Positions 1 to 9,542 of a DNA stretch of 64,000 bases are shown piece after piece. Below the pieces are notes generated by a model, which ran no database searches, was not told the origin of the DNA, and was given only the letters and a program-made list of their open reading frames with translations. Source of the DNA: Pseudidiomarina halophila (GTDB lineage Bacteria > Pseudomonadota > Gammaproteobacteria > Enterobacterales > Alteromonadaceae); assembly GCF_003987215.1 (NCBI RefSeq), contig NZ_PIPW01000001.1:124001-188000 (forward strand), in the 5' to 3' direction. The position numbers were made by a program, and so were the translations under genes. Numbering within the stretch: position 1 is the first letter of the stretch; the number at the start of each line of letters is the position of its first letter.

Positions 1-185
1 ACGATCCGCGGGTTCCGGTGACGGAGGCTGAGCAGATTGTCGAGGCACTACGAGCGAACAATAAGACCGTGTGGTACATGAATGCATTAAATGAAGGACA
101 CGGTTATCGGAAAAAAGAGAACCGTGACATATATGAACAGGCGACGGTGCTGTTTTTCGAGAACTATTTGTTACCTGAGGACTAG
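1..185 (+). CDS. C-terminal end of an S9 (prolyl oligopeptidase family) serine peptidase, partial
   Basis: Only the last 60 codons are inside the window; the reading frame enters at base 3 and stops with TAG at 183-185. The first residues read DPRVPVTEAEQIV and are followed by LNEGHGYRKKENR. In S9 peptidases the catalytic Asp lies in the (N)DPRVP motif and the catalytic His in an E-G-H-G/A motif about 30 residues later, which is the arrangement seen here; the Ser would lie upstream of the window. A Rho-independent terminator follows 26 bases after the stop. Family assignment is good, but the exact enzyme (acylaminoacyl peptidase, dipeptidyl peptidase or similar) cannot be told from the tail. 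Confidence 0.8.
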   Translation, partial: DPRVPVTEAEQIVEALRANNKTVWYMNALNEGHGYRKKENRDIYEQATVLFFENYLLPED

Positions 186-211
186 CCGCGTAAAACCGAC
201 AATGACAAGAA

Positions 212-240
212 AGCCCCACCTTTGCCAGTGGGGCTTTTTT
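212..240 (+). terminator. Rho-independent terminator of the S9 peptidase gene
   Basis: An 8-bp perfect stem (AGCCCCAC at 212-219, GTGGGGCT at 228-235) with an 8-nt loop is followed directly by a T run. It lies between the peptidase stop and the convergent receptor gene ending at 256. Read on the minus strand the T tail is weak, so it mainly serves the plus-strand gene. Confidence 0.85.
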
Positions 241-255
241 ATTAATGCTGAAGCG

Positions 256-3135
256 TTAGAACCTGTATTCGAAACCGGCAAAGAAATAACGACCTAAGGC
301 ATCATAGAATGATGGGAAGGTGTTACCGTTATCGCCCAATTGGTTCGGAACAAGAGGAGCATCATTGTCGAGCAGGTTATTTACCCCGACATTGATCTGA
401 CCGCCAGCGAGTACACTGAACTGCGCGGTGAGGTCGACATAGTTCTCAGCACCAAGGTCAAAGTCGCTGCTGATATGATCAACGCCACCTAAATAACGCC
501 AGTTCATCGAGAGCGTCATATCCCACGGCGTGACCCAGGTCGAACGCAGGTTATGCTGCCACTCAGGGTTCGGACTACCACAACTACCGCCCCAGATGCC
601 TGCACATTCGATCAGGTCGCTGCCCGGCTGTGGCAACTCATCGAAGTTCATAAAGTAAGTGCCAACCAGGTTGAACTTCAGGCGGCCCATATCATTTAAG
701 CGCACAATGTAGTTCGAGTTAATGTCGACACCCGTGCGACGCAGATAGCCGATGTTGACGTTGGTGGCGGTGATATAGCCTTCAGCACCCTGCCAGATAG
801 AGCCGTTGTCGTTACGGTTAATGAGGTCACAGTAGGTCGCATCGCCCGTTGCCAGACATTGATCCAGCGAGAAGATGGGATCCACAATACCTACTGCATT
901 TTCAACATCGATATCAAAGTAATCAACAGAGATATCAAAGTCGTTGTCCAGGTGTGGACGCCAGACAAAACCGATCGCTTTGGTTTCAGAGGTTTCGGCA
1001 TCCAGATTAGGGTTGCCGCCTTGCATGTAGTTGTATTGACCAGCCGGATTATCAAAGATCGAACCGTATTGCTCAGCGGTTACGCCGGTGTTTGCACAGG
1101 CTTCAAAACTCGCAGTTGGGTTGCTACCTGCGCATGGATCTTCGGCCATATCGAACAAGTTCAGGCCCTGCGGCTGGAACAGTTCACGAATGTTGGCATG
1201 ACGGACCGCGCTTTGGAAGCTGGTACGCAGCTTAAAGGTGTCGGTCACATCCCAACCCAGAGCTACTTTATATGTATCGGTATCGATGCCCGTTGAGTAG
1301 TCGGAATAACGGTAACCGAGATCAAGTATCATGGTGTCAGCAAAGCTGGCATCAGTCACCAGTGGGATTTGAATTTCGGTGTAGATTTCATCCACGCTCA
1401 AATCGCCGTTGACCGGCACTGAAGGTCCGCCCTGTCCCGCGCCGTCACCACTTTGGAATGCTGAGTCCGGCTCATAGCGCAGTGCTTCACTGCGATGGGT
1501 ATAACCAAACAAGACCGACGGCCCCATATACGCCCATGGTGACTTGATGTCGCTCATGCTGAGATCACCCACGGTGTAGGCATTAAACTCACGGAGCTGG
1601 GTTTCACCTTTGGCGTATAGCGGCAGCGTCAGATACGCGAGTTGCTCGTCGTTGATGCCGTTAGGCTGGAACACGTTCCAGGGCACACAGCTTGGATCCA
1701 GACCTTCAAGTGCGGAACGACAGACTGCCTCACCAGTTTCTGGATCCGCAACAATATCTAACGCCCGTTTGATGGCGGTGTTGCTCAAATCGTTTTGATA
1801 AACTTCGCTGTAAGCTACGTCACCGGCATTGAAGGATACATCGTACGTCCAGTCGCGGCTGATCTCACCGCGCACCCCGGCAACCAGCCGATGGGAAATA
1901 TGCTGCAAGTCGGCATAACGAGGACCGCCTTCGACATTGCGCTTGGCAAAGGTGGCTGAGAAGCTGTCATCAGCGCCATAACCACGATCGGCACACATGG
2001 TCTGGTACTGGTCTTCGGACAACAGCGGGTTGCTACAATTGAAATTCACGTCAAGGAAGAAGGAACCGGACTGGGCAATTTGCGCCAGACTATGATCTTT
2101 CATGTAACCCACTTCAGCGAAGAACTCAGCATGTTCGTTCACGTAGTACTTAGCGAAGCCGCCGAGGGTGGTACGGGTATCCGGGCGTTGGAAGTAGTTT
2201 AATGGCGCATAGTTGTAGACGCGGCCATCGTAATTGATGAACTCGGCACCATCATGAACCCAGGCATTATTGCCCGCCAGCCAGAGGCCGTCAGGAATCG
2301 TGGCTGAGCCAGAGCAACGCCAATTGTCTGGTGAACCGGCTAAAGCACATGCACTGTTCTCGCGGTTGTCCTGGGTAATACCCTGGATATCGCGGTAGGT
2401 TGCATAAATGGTTACGTTACCGTTGCCGTCGGCTGAGTTCGCACCCATGATCAACGAGTAGTCGTTCATGTGGCCGTCAGTGACGTTACTATCGGGTAAT
2501 GGGAAGCCAGAGTTTTTATTCGCTTGCGCAGCTGCACTGTTATTATTGTTGTTATGCTGATAGAAGCTGTTTTGATAGCCGAACTTAACCCCCTCGAATT
2601 CATCGTCCATGATGAAATTGACGACGCCAGCGACCGCATCGGAACCATAGGTCGCCGAGGCACCACCGGTCAGCAGTTCGACGTTTTTGATCAGTGCTGC
2701 CGGAATCTGGTTTAAATCTGCAGCAATCCCGGATTGAGCTGGCGAACCCATGACCATACGACGGCCGTTGATCAACGCTAAGGTGCGGTAAGAGCCCAAA
2801 CCACGTAACGAGACGGTGGCGGTGCCAGTGGCACCGTTGGTATCGGTGGATGCCTGGCCTGGAAAAACCTGCGGCAAGTCATTTACCAAGTCTTCGGTGC
2901 GTACGGCACCGGAAAACTCGAATTCTTCTGCGGTAACTTGTGAGACTGGACTGGAGCTGACTACGTTAGTTGACTGTGGGATCCGTGAACCGGTGACCTG
3001 AATACGTTCCTGTGCTTGTTCAACTTGCTCGTCGCTGGCACTTTCCTGCGCGCTCGCGATGGTTGGCGTTGCTGCCAGCACAGCGACGGTTAGTGCCGCC
3101 TGCACGGAACGTGCAACAAAAGATTTTTGCATCAT
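256..3135 (-). CDS. TonB-dependent outer-membrane receptor (959 aa)
   Basis: Predicted outer-membrane beta-barrel that imports a ligand using TonB/ExbBD energy. A signal peptide of about 29 residues ends at ASAQ. It is followed by an acidic Gln/Glu-rich stretch, a TonB-box-like segment with ERIQVTGSRIP near residues 43-53, and a plug domain containing SLRGLGSYRTLALINGRR and GGASATYGSDAVAGVVNFI. The rest is barrel and the chain ends in Tyr-Arg-Phe, the usual terminal aromatic for barrel assembly. GGGAG lies 7 nt before the first of two consecutive ATG codons. It is divergent from, and clearly paralogous to, the next receptor. The ligand cannot be told from sequence; neighbouring sulfotransferase and oxygenase genes hint at a shared pathway, but that is inference. 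Confidence 0.93.
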   Translation of the reverse strand: MMQKSFVARSVQAALTVAVLAATPTIASAQESASDEQVEQAQERIQVTGSRIPQSTNVVSSSPVSQVTAEEFEFSGAVRTEDLVNDLPQVFPGQASTDTNGATGTATVSLRGLGSYRTLALINGRRMVMGSPAQSGIAADLNQIPAALIKNVELLTGGASATYGSDAVAGVVNFIMDDEFEGVKFGYQNSFYQHNNNNNSAAAQANKNSGFPLPDSNVTDGHMNDYSLIMGANSADGNGNVTIYATYRDIQGITQDNRENSACALAGSPDNWRCSGSATIPDGLWLAGNNAWVHDGAEFINYDGRVYNYAPLNYFQRPDTRTTLGGFAKYYVNEHAEFFAEVGYMKDHSLAQIAQSGSFFLDVNFNCSNPLLSEDQYQTMCADRGYGADDSFSATFAKRNVEGGPRYADLQHISHRLVAGVRGEISRDWTYDVSFNAGDVAYSEVYQNDLSNTAIKRALDIVADPETGEAVCRSALEGLDPSCVPWNVFQPNGINDEQLAYLTLPLYAKGETQLREFNAYTVGDLSMSDIKSPWAYMGPSVLFGYTHRSEALRYEPDSAFQSGDGAGQGGPSVPVNGDLSVDEIYTEIQIPLVTDASFADTMILDLGYRYSDYSTGIDTDTYKVALGWDVTDTFKLRTSFQSAVRHANIRELFQPQGLNLFDMAEDPCAGSNPTASFEACANTGVTAEQYGSIFDNPAGQYNYMQGGNPNLDAETSETKAIGFVWRPHLDNDFDISVDYFDIDVENAVGIVDPIFSLDQCLATGDATYCDLINRNDNGSIWQGAEGYITATNVNIGYLRRTGVDINSNYIVRLNDMGRLKFNLVGTYFMNFDELPQPGSDLIECAGIWGGSCGSPNPEWQHNLRSTWVTPWDMTLSMNWRYLGGVDHISSDFDLGAENYVDLTAQFSVLAGGQINVGVNNLLDNDAPLVPNQLGDNGNTFPSFYDALGRYFFAGFEYRF

Positions 3136-3501
3136 GATGATACTCCCTAGAGATGGATTGTTGTTTTACTTTGTTGTGCCAAAGCACGCGGCAAGCTAGC
3201 GAGTCAGGCTGGGGATGCGGTAGAAAAGGTACTAATCAGGAGTAAGGTGTGAAGAAAACTGCAAATGTAGGGAAAACTTAAGTTAAAGGTTAATCTGAAT
3301 AAATTCACCGGATTGACTGAAATTCGTCCACTTTAGATGCTTGCTCTATTATGAGTTTTTGATTAGTATCAAGAGGACTTATTCGTGATTGGGCGCGAAA
3401 TCCATGCCCTTTAACGACTTAAGTACTTGCCAGATGGGCTTTTCTCAGCCGATTTGGTTTGTTTGAAAATCACTAATCCTAAGTGATCCAGGGAGAAGAT
3501 A
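3136..3501. promoter_or_regulatory. Divergent control region between two TonB-dependent receptors
   Basis: This 366-bp AT-rich interval must hold the promoters of both divergent receptor genes. I could not pick a convincing -35/-10 pair for either gene. TTGACT at 3313-3318 and TATTAT at 3347-3352 both resemble promoter boxes but are 28 bp apart. A short dyad, ATCACT...AGTGAT, at about 3470-3488 sits just before the Shine-Dalgarno GGGAG of the plus-strand receptor. It could affect translation of that gene. Confidence 0.4.
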
Positions 3502-6360
3502 ATGTATAAGAATAGCAAAATGGCTAAGTCTATCCGCTTAGCGTTAATGTTCGGTGGCGCTTCTCTTGCCATGTCAGGAACTGCAGCAGCTCAAGCGCAG
3601 GCTGACGAAGAGCAAGCAGAAGAAGCTCAAGAGCGAATCACGGTAACGGGTTCGCGTATCAAACGTACTGACTATGAATCATCAAGCCCAGTACAAATCA
3701 CTTCATCAGAAGAAATTAAAGCTTCTGGTTTTACCCGTATTGAAGATTTGATGAACAGCCTGCCTCAGGTAGAAGCTGCGCAAACTTCATTCATCGCTAA
3801 CGGCGCATCTGGTGTTGCTACCCTTGACCTTCGTGGTATCGGTGTGAACCGTACGTTGGTACTGATGAACGGTCGTCGTCTACAGCCAGGTGGTGTTTAT
3901 TCACAAGCGCCTGACGTTAACCAAATCCCAGCGGCTTTGGTTGAGCGTGTAGAAGTTCTGACAGGTGGTGGTTCTGCAACTTACGGTGCCGATGCGGTAG
4001 CCGGTGTTGTTAACTTCGTGATGAAAGATGACTTTGAAGGCGTTGAAATCAACGTTGGCGCTTCAGGTTATCAGCACAATAACAACAACGAATACATCCA
4101 GGGTTTGATGGATCAGCGTAACTTTGATTACCCGAACGGTGGTTCTGGTATCGAAGGTAAAAGTTATAACATCGACCTGACCATGGGTGGCACCTTCGCT
4201 GGCGGTAAAGGTCACGCGACTGCATACGCTACTTGGCGTCAAATCAACGAAATGCGTCAGGAAACACGTGATTACTCATCATGTGCTCTGAACTCAGCTG
4301 GTACGGCTTGTGGTGGTTCTTCTACTGCACCATTGCCAAATACCTTCTTTGCGCCAATCGTAAATGGCGAGTATGACCTTGACCAGGAAGTCTGGTGGTC
4401 ATTGAACCAAGACGGTAGCTTCTCTCCATATGACGGCAGCAACGTTTATAACTACGCGCCAGTCAACCACTTCATGCGTCCTGACACCCGTTACACTATG
4501 GGTGCGTTCGTAAACTACGAAGTGAGCGACGTTTTCCGTCCGTACATGGAAATCAGCTACATGCATGACCGTACTGCAGCGCAAATCGCTGAATCTGGTA
4601 CGTTCTACGCATTCCAGGCTCGTTTAGACGTGGATAGCCCGTTGTTCAGCGACGCGCAGCGTCAACAGTTCTACGATCAATTCGGTCCAGACGTTGAGCA
4701 AGTCGGTGCCTACATCGGTAAGCGTAACGTTGAAGGTGGTCCACGGATGAACAACCTGGAGCACAGCGCGTACCGTATCGTAGCTGGTTCTGAAGGTTAC
4801 CTGAGTGCAAACTGGTCATATGACTTGTCATTCCAGTACGGCTCAACTTCTTCAAGCACTGCGTACGTCAATGACTTCTACATTCCTTATGTAGGTCAGG
4901 CGTTGGGTGCTGAAGGTTATGATTCGTGTGGCGAAGGTTGTACTCCATACCAGGTCTTTACTCCAGGTGGCGTAACAGGTGAAGCTGCTGACCAACTCGG
5001 TGGTGTTGCTATCATGACCGGCGTAACTTCACAGCGTATCGTGAACGGTTACCTGACCGGTGAATTGGACGCAACATTCCCGACTTCAGATCTTCCAACT
5101 GCTGCAGTAATTGGTTTTGAGTCGCGTGAAATCGACTTCGAACGTATTGCTGACACCATCTATCAGGAAGGTGCGTTGGCTGGTCAAGGTGGTCCTACTA
5201 ACAGCTTAGCTGGTGGTTATACCGTTAAAGAAATCTTCAGTGAGTTAAGTGTTCCACTTGCTGAAGGCCGTCCAGGTATTGAGAGCATGACGTTAGACTT
5301 AGGTCTGCGTTTCTCTGACTACAGCACGTCTGGTAAAGAAACGACTTATAAAGTTGCATTGGATTACAACATCACTTCAGATTGGAAACTTCGTGCAAGC
5401 TATAACCGCGCGGTACGTGCTCCAAACGTTGCTGAATTGTTCTCTGCAACTTCAGTTGGTCTATGGCAAGGTACTGACCCATGTGCCGGTGCAAACCCTG
5501 AGTACACGCAGGCACAGTGTGCGAACACTGGCGTGAGCGCGTCTCAATACGGTAACGTTGATGCAAACCCTGCATCTCAGTACAACGGCTTGTTCGGCGG
5601 TAACGTCAACCTCGACCCGGAAGTTGCTGATACCTACACCGTTGGTATCGTTGCTAACCCAACTGATAACCTGAACTTCACCCTTGACTACTGGGCGATC
5701 GATATCGCTGACGTTATCGGTACTGTTGGTGCACAAAACACGCTTGATCAGTGTGCTTTAACTGGTCAGGCTCAGTACTGTGACAACGTTGTTCGCGCGC
5801 CTTCAGGCAGCTTGTGGCGTGGTAGCAATGGCTACGTTATTGCAACTAACGTAAACGTTGGTGAAGAAACGTACCGTGGTGTTGACTTGAACGCTAACTA
5901 CATCATGGAAGACGTGATGGGCGGTACAGTTACAGCACGTATGAACGGTTCATACTACCTTGAAAAATATGCTGATAGCACCGGCCAGGATTGTGCTGGT
6001 TTAGTTAACTCAGTATGTTTCCCGCAGCCAGACTGGCGTCACTCGTTAACAGTGACCTACTCGTCTGATTCGTTCTGGACTGCTCAGGCGAAATGGCGTT
6101 ACTTCGGTGAAGTTGGCTATGACGAAGATGTCGACCAACTGTTGATCGCTGATGGCGGTATCAAAGCGCAAAGCTACCTTGATATCGTAACCACGTTCGA
6201 TCTGAACGAAAACACGTCATTGTTATTCGGTGTGAACAACATCCTTGACAAAGAGCCACCATTGGTTGGCGGTGCAATCGCAACTAACGCAAACACAATT
6301 GCTGGTTTCTACGACACATTGGGTCGTTACATCCACGCAAACGTGACTTTCCGCTTCTAA
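3502..6360 (+). CDS. TonB-dependent outer-membrane receptor (952 aa), paralogue of the divergent one
   Basis: Same architecture as the divergent receptor: signal peptide ending at about GTAAAQA, acidic linker, ERITVTGSRIKRTDYESSSP near residues 44-63, plug motifs DLRGIGVNRTLVLMNGRR and GGGSATYGADAVAGVVNFV, then the barrel, ending VTFRF. The first 180 residues match the neighbour closely, while the barrels diverge more, which suggests different ligands. GGGAG is 7 nt before the ATG. Codon use is strikingly biased towards GGT, GCT, CGT and AAC compared with the neighbouring receptor, which is typical of highly expressed genes. A strong terminator follows the stop. Substrate unknown. Confidence 0.93.
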   Translation: MYKNSKMAKSIRLALMFGGASLAMSGTAAAQAQADEEQAEEAQERITVTGSRIKRTDYESSSPVQITSSEEIKASGFTRIEDLMNSLPQVEAAQTSFIANGASGVATLDLRGIGVNRTLVLMNGRRLQPGGVYSQAPDVNQIPAALVERVEVLTGGGSATYGADAVAGVVNFVMKDDFEGVEINVGASGYQHNNNNEYIQGLMDQRNFDYPNGGSGIEGKSYNIDLTMGGTFAGGKGHATAYATWRQINEMRQETRDYSSCALNSAGTACGGSSTAPLPNTFFAPIVNGEYDLDQEVWWSLNQDGSFSPYDGSNVYNYAPVNHFMRPDTRYTMGAFVNYEVSDVFRPYMEISYMHDRTAAQIAESGTFYAFQARLDVDSPLFSDAQRQQFYDQFGPDVEQVGAYIGKRNVEGGPRMNNLEHSAYRIVAGSEGYLSANWSYDLSFQYGSTSSSTAYVNDFYIPYVGQALGAEGYDSCGEGCTPYQVFTPGGVTGEAADQLGGVAIMTGVTSQRIVNGYLTGELDATFPTSDLPTAAVIGFESREIDFERIADTIYQEGALAGQGGPTNSLAGGYTVKEIFSELSVPLAEGRPGIESMTLDLGLRFSDYSTSGKETTYKVALDYNITSDWKLRASYNRAVRAPNVAELFSATSVGLWQGTDPCAGANPEYTQAQCANTGVSASQYGNVDANPASQYNGLFGGNVNLDPEVADTYTVGIVANPTDNLNFTLDYWAIDIADVIGTVGAQNTLDQCALTGQAQYCDNVVRAPSGSLWRGSNGYVIATNVNVGEETYRGVDLNANYIMEDVMGGTVTARMNGSYYLEKYADSTGQDCAGLVNSVCFPQPDWRHSLTVTYSSDSFWTAQAKWRYFGEVGYDEDVDQLLIADGGIKAQSYLDIVTTFDLNENTSLLFGVNNILDKEPPLVGGAIATNANTIAGFYDTLGRYIHANVTFRF

Positions 6361-6383
6361 TAGCGAGTAAATTAGCGTTAAAT

Positions 6384-6416
6384 AAAACGGCGACATTTTT
6401 GTCGCCGTTTTTATTT
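6384..6416 (+). terminator. Rho-independent terminator after the plus-strand receptor
   Basis: A 12-bp perfect stem (AAAACGGCGACA at 6384-6395 pairing with 6400-6411) with a T4 loop is followed by TTATTT. The A and T flanks make it usable in both directions, but only the plus-strand receptor ends here. Confidence 0.9.
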
Positions 6417-6461
6417 GTCAGTCCGAAAAAATGACACCTGTCAGTTATAGGAAAAGTAAGT

Positions 6462-8030
6462 ATGAAAGAGCAGTCAGAAGTTCCTTCGGTTCAGCAACTC
6501 GGCCAGTACATTAATGCGCTGCTAAAAGGCGGCCAACAGCAAGCCGCACGCGACTATATTGATCAACAAGTAGAGCTTGCTCCGGAGTCGGCAGCAATTG
6601 TTCACTTAGCGGCTCAGGTTCATCATCAGACCGGCGAACTGCGTAGCTCGTTGGCGCATCTTAATAAAGCGATTGAGTTAGTGCCCAATCAGGCAGCGTT
6701 CTATATCGACCGATTGCATTTACTCAATCGTTTGCGTGAGCGAAAAGAGCTCGCCAAAGCGTTAGAAAAGGCGCAAAAAATAGCGCCAGAGAATAAAGGT
6801 TACCAACAGCAGTTGGCGCGTTTTTACACCCAGCTGGATCGACCTGAGCAGGCGTTAAAGTTACTTGCGCCGTTGCGCGAGGCGCACGGAGATGATCCGG
6901 TATTAGCCTTCGATGAAGCGTTAAATCAGTGGTTTTGTAATAAGCCTAAAGCTGCTGAGAAGACCTTAATGCCGGTTTGCGAACATGAAAAAGCGCCCAG
7001 CATGGCATTTTATGTGCGGGCGTTATTGCGCAAGCAAACCAAAGCAAAAAACCATGTAACCGAACTTGCTGAGCGAGCTCGCGCCGATCAGGTTGCAGAT
7101 ACGCCATTGTGGTTCGCGCTGGGCAAAGAATACGATGATTTAAACGAGCACGAGCAGGCATTTGACGCGGTAACCAAGGGCAATTCTCTACAAAAAAAGA
7201 TTACGCCTTATAATGAAGAGGCGGAGCTGCAGGCACTTAAACAAATGGTTGAGGTAGCGCAGCAGTGGAAAACCTCGGGACGCGCAACGACCAAGGCTGC
7301 GGTTACGCCGATTTTTATCGTCAGTATGCCCGGCAGTGGCGCAACTTTAGTTGAGCGGTACCTGCATGCACATCCAGAGGTGAAATCTGCTGGTGAGTTC
7401 CCGGATTTTCCGCAGCTGCTTGGCGACGCGATCAGTACCTATTTGAACGAACACCCGGACGCCTCGCGCGCGCAAGCTATCACTAAACTCAACTACAGTG
7501 AACTGGGTAAAGCCTATTTGCGCCGTCTCAAGGAAGTCGCTGATGGCCACAGTTATGTGGTAGACAAACTGCCGTTTAACTTTTTGTACTGTGGGATGCT
7601 AAAAAAAGCACTGCCGAACGCCAGGATTATTCATGTGCAACGCGATGCGCTGGATACCTGCTGGTCGATATACCGTACCTTGTTCGCTGATCGCTACGCC
7701 TTTGCCTACGAGCAAAGCGAATTAGGACATTATTACGCTCACTATCAGGCAGTTATGCAAGCCTGGCAACAGACGCTAGGCGACGAGTTACTGACGGTCT
7801 CTTATGAAGCCATGATAAAAGACAACGACGCGACGCAGCAGGCTGTGCTGGAATTTTGTGGCTTGCAGGCAGCAGCGGAACAAGCGGACTTCGTAAAACA
7901 GGTGCCAACTGCGACCACAGCGCGTGGCGAGCCTTTGATTACGCGTTTGTATCGTCAGGGAATCGGCCACAGCAAACCGTACCAGCAGCAGCTGCAGGCG
8001 CTTGAGCAAGCCCTGACGGAAAAGGTATAA
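6462..8030 (+). CDS. TPR-repeat sulfotransferase family protein (522 aa)
   Basis: The N-terminal half (about residues 1-250) is made of TPR-like helical repeats (for example ELRSSLAHLNKAIELVPNQ). The C-terminal half is a sulfotransferase fold: the 5'-phosphosulfate loop PIFIVSMPGSGATLVERYL starts near residue 283, and the 3'-phosphate segment IIHVQRDALDTCWSIY lies near residue 386. The family transfers sulfate from PAPS to a hydroxyl or tyrosine acceptor; the acceptor is unknown here. The loop has Pro-Gly-Ser-Gly where many relatives have Arg-Ser-Gly. There is no signal peptide, so it is probably cytoplasmic. It forms an operon with the next gene (5-bp gap). Confidence 0.85.
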   Translation: MKEQSEVPSVQQLGQYINALLKGGQQQAARDYIDQQVELAPESAAIVHLAAQVHHQTGELRSSLAHLNKAIELVPNQAAFYIDRLHLLNRLRERKELAKALEKAQKIAPENKGYQQQLARFYTQLDRPEQALKLLAPLREAHGDDPVLAFDEALNQWFCNKPKAAEKTLMPVCEHEKAPSMAFYVRALLRKQTKAKNHVTELAERARADQVADTPLWFALGKEYDDLNEHEQAFDAVTKGNSLQKKITPYNEEAELQALKQMVEVAQQWKTSGRATTKAAVTPIFIVSMPGSGATLVERYLHAHPEVKSAGEFPDFPQLLGDAISTYLNEHPDASRAQAITKLNYSELGKAYLRRLKEVADGHSYVVDKLPFNFLYCGMLKKALPNARIIHVQRDALDTCWSIYRTLFADRYAFAYEQSELGHYYAHYQAVMQAWQQTLGDELLTVSYEAMIKDNDATQQAVLEFCGLQAAAEQADFVKQVPTATTARGEPLITRLYRQGIGHSKPYQQQLQALEQALTEKV

Positions 8031-8035
8031 GTGCT

Positions 8036-9538
8036 TTGGCAACGCCAGAATCGCAACAAATAGAGGCAGGTTATCAGCGCCTTGTTGCAGCACCAGAACA
8101 ACTGAACCTGCTCGATCAGGTTGCGGCGCTGGCGCTGCAAGCCGGCGCTACTCAGCGTGCAGCCGATATCTACCTTGAGTTTATTGGTCACCACTCTCAA
8201 CACGCCGGTGCGCAGTTTAACTGTGGCTATTATTGCCGTGCCGCGGGCTATTATCAGCAGGCCATCGAGCATTATCAGCAGGCATTAGCGCTGGGTATCA
8301 GTCAGCCTGAAGAGGTGCACACCAATATTGGCGTGATCTATAACGAAGGCCTATTACAAAATGATGCGGCGATAGCAGCGTTCACCGCGGCGCTTAAGGT
8401 AAAGCCCGGCTATGTTCCAGCGCTTTATAATCTGGCGAATTGTTATGAACAGAACGGTGATAAAGTCGCCGCTGCACGGTATTTCACCGAAGTGATTAAA
8501 CAGGCTCCTGACTTTGCTATGGCTTATGTGCGACTCGCTGACGTGCACCGCGCAGAAGCCGCAGATGACCCTCTGATTGTAAAGCTGAAGCAATTGGTCG
8601 AAGAACCGCGATTGCCCCTTACGCAGCGTATCGATGCCGCTTATGCCTTAGGTAAGTTGTTCAACGACTGCCAGGCTTATGCCGAGGCCTGGCAGTTTTA
8701 TCAGCAAGCGAATGAGTGGAATGCCACCACCATGCCGGCGTGGGACGCGGACAAACAACGTGCGTTGCTTAACACTTTGCGCGCAGAATTTAGTGCGCCT
8801 TTCGCAGTTTCTAAAGCTGCTGCCGATGCTGTTGCGGAGGGCTGTGAGAGCATGAGGCCGGTCTTTGTCTGTGGCATGTTCCGTTCCGGCTCGACGCTGG
8901 TGGAGCAAATGCTCGGCGCCCATACGGAAATTGTTTCGGGCGGTGAGTTGGAGTTTTTCCCGCGATTATGGCGCAGGATCGAAACACAGGGGCTGTCTGG
9001 ATTTTTGCAACAGCAGAGTAATGCAGAGCTGGCTCAACTTGGTTCTGACTATTTAAACTTTGTGCGTGAGCGACTTGGCGAAGTAAGTTATTTTACCGAT
9101 AAGCGGCCTGATACGATCTGGTTGCTGGGTCTCATCAAGCAGGTGTTGCCGCAAGCGAAGTTTATCGTCACCCGACGCCAGCCACTGGATAATGCCCTCT
9201 CGGTCTACTTTACCCGACTTGGCCCCGCTATGTCCTATGCCAACCGCTTCGAAGATATTCTGGCGTTCATGGAAATGGAGCGTGAGCTGCTTGCCCACTG
9301 GCAAACTGTGTTCGGCGATCACTTACAGGTGGTTGATTACGATGATCTGGTGGTGGACCCCGAGCGCGAGCTTGGCGCAGTATTACGTGGACTTGGTTTG
9401 GACTGGCAGGAGCAGTGTCTGGATTTCCACCAACGTGCTAACAGTGTCCGTACCGCCAGCGTATGGCAGGTGCGTCAGCCGCTTTATCAAAGCTCGTCGG
9501 GGCGCTGGCGCAATTATCAGGCTTTTCTGCCGAAATAG
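8036..9538 (+). CDS. TPR-repeat sulfotransferase family protein (500 aa)
   Basis: Second TPR-sulfotransferase, 5 bp after the first. TPR repeats cover about residues 1-170 (for example QQAIEHYQQALALGIS and AIAAFTAALKVKPGYVPALYN). The sulfotransferase domain follows, with PVFVCGMFRSGSTLVEQML near residue 275 (PAPS 5'-phosphosulfate loop) and FIVTRRQPLDNALSVYF near residue 375 (3'-phosphate site). The start is a TTG at 8036; AAAAGG about 10 nt upstream is the best Shine-Dalgarno, and no ATG is available in frame before the repeats. It is divergent enough from its neighbour that the pair probably acts on different targets or as a complex. Convergent with the next gene, 4 bp apart. Confidence 0.83.
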   Translation: MATPESQQIEAGYQRLVAAPEQLNLLDQVAALALQAGATQRAADIYLEFIGHHSQHAGAQFNCGYYCRAAGYYQQAIEHYQQALALGISQPEEVHTNIGVIYNEGLLQNDAAIAAFTAALKVKPGYVPALYNLANCYEQNGDKVAAARYFTEVIKQAPDFAMAYVRLADVHRAEAADDPLIVKLKQLVEEPRLPLTQRIDAAYALGKLFNDCQAYAEAWQFYQQANEWNATTMPAWDADKQRALLNTLRAEFSAPFAVSKAAADAVAEGCESMRPVFVCGMFRSGSTLVEQMLGAHTEIVSGGELEFFPRLWRRIETQGLSGFLQQQSNAELAQLGSDYLNFVRERLGEVSYFTDKRPDTIWLLGLIKQVLPQAKFIVTRRQPLDNALSVYFTRLGPAMSYANRFEDILAFMEMERELLAHWQTVFGDHLQVVDYDDLVVDPERELGAVLRGLGLDWQEQCLDFHQRANSVRTASVWQVRQPLYQSSSGRWRNYQAFLPK

Positions 9539-9542
9539 GTCT

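Noticed and set aside
859..1296. 145-aa plus-strand ORF inside the first receptor gene
   Set aside because: Shadow of the receptor reading frame; no ribosome-binding site.
3313..3352. TTGACT/TATTAT as a promoter of the plus-strand receptor
   Set aside because: The two boxes are 28 bp apart, far outside the 16-18 bp range.
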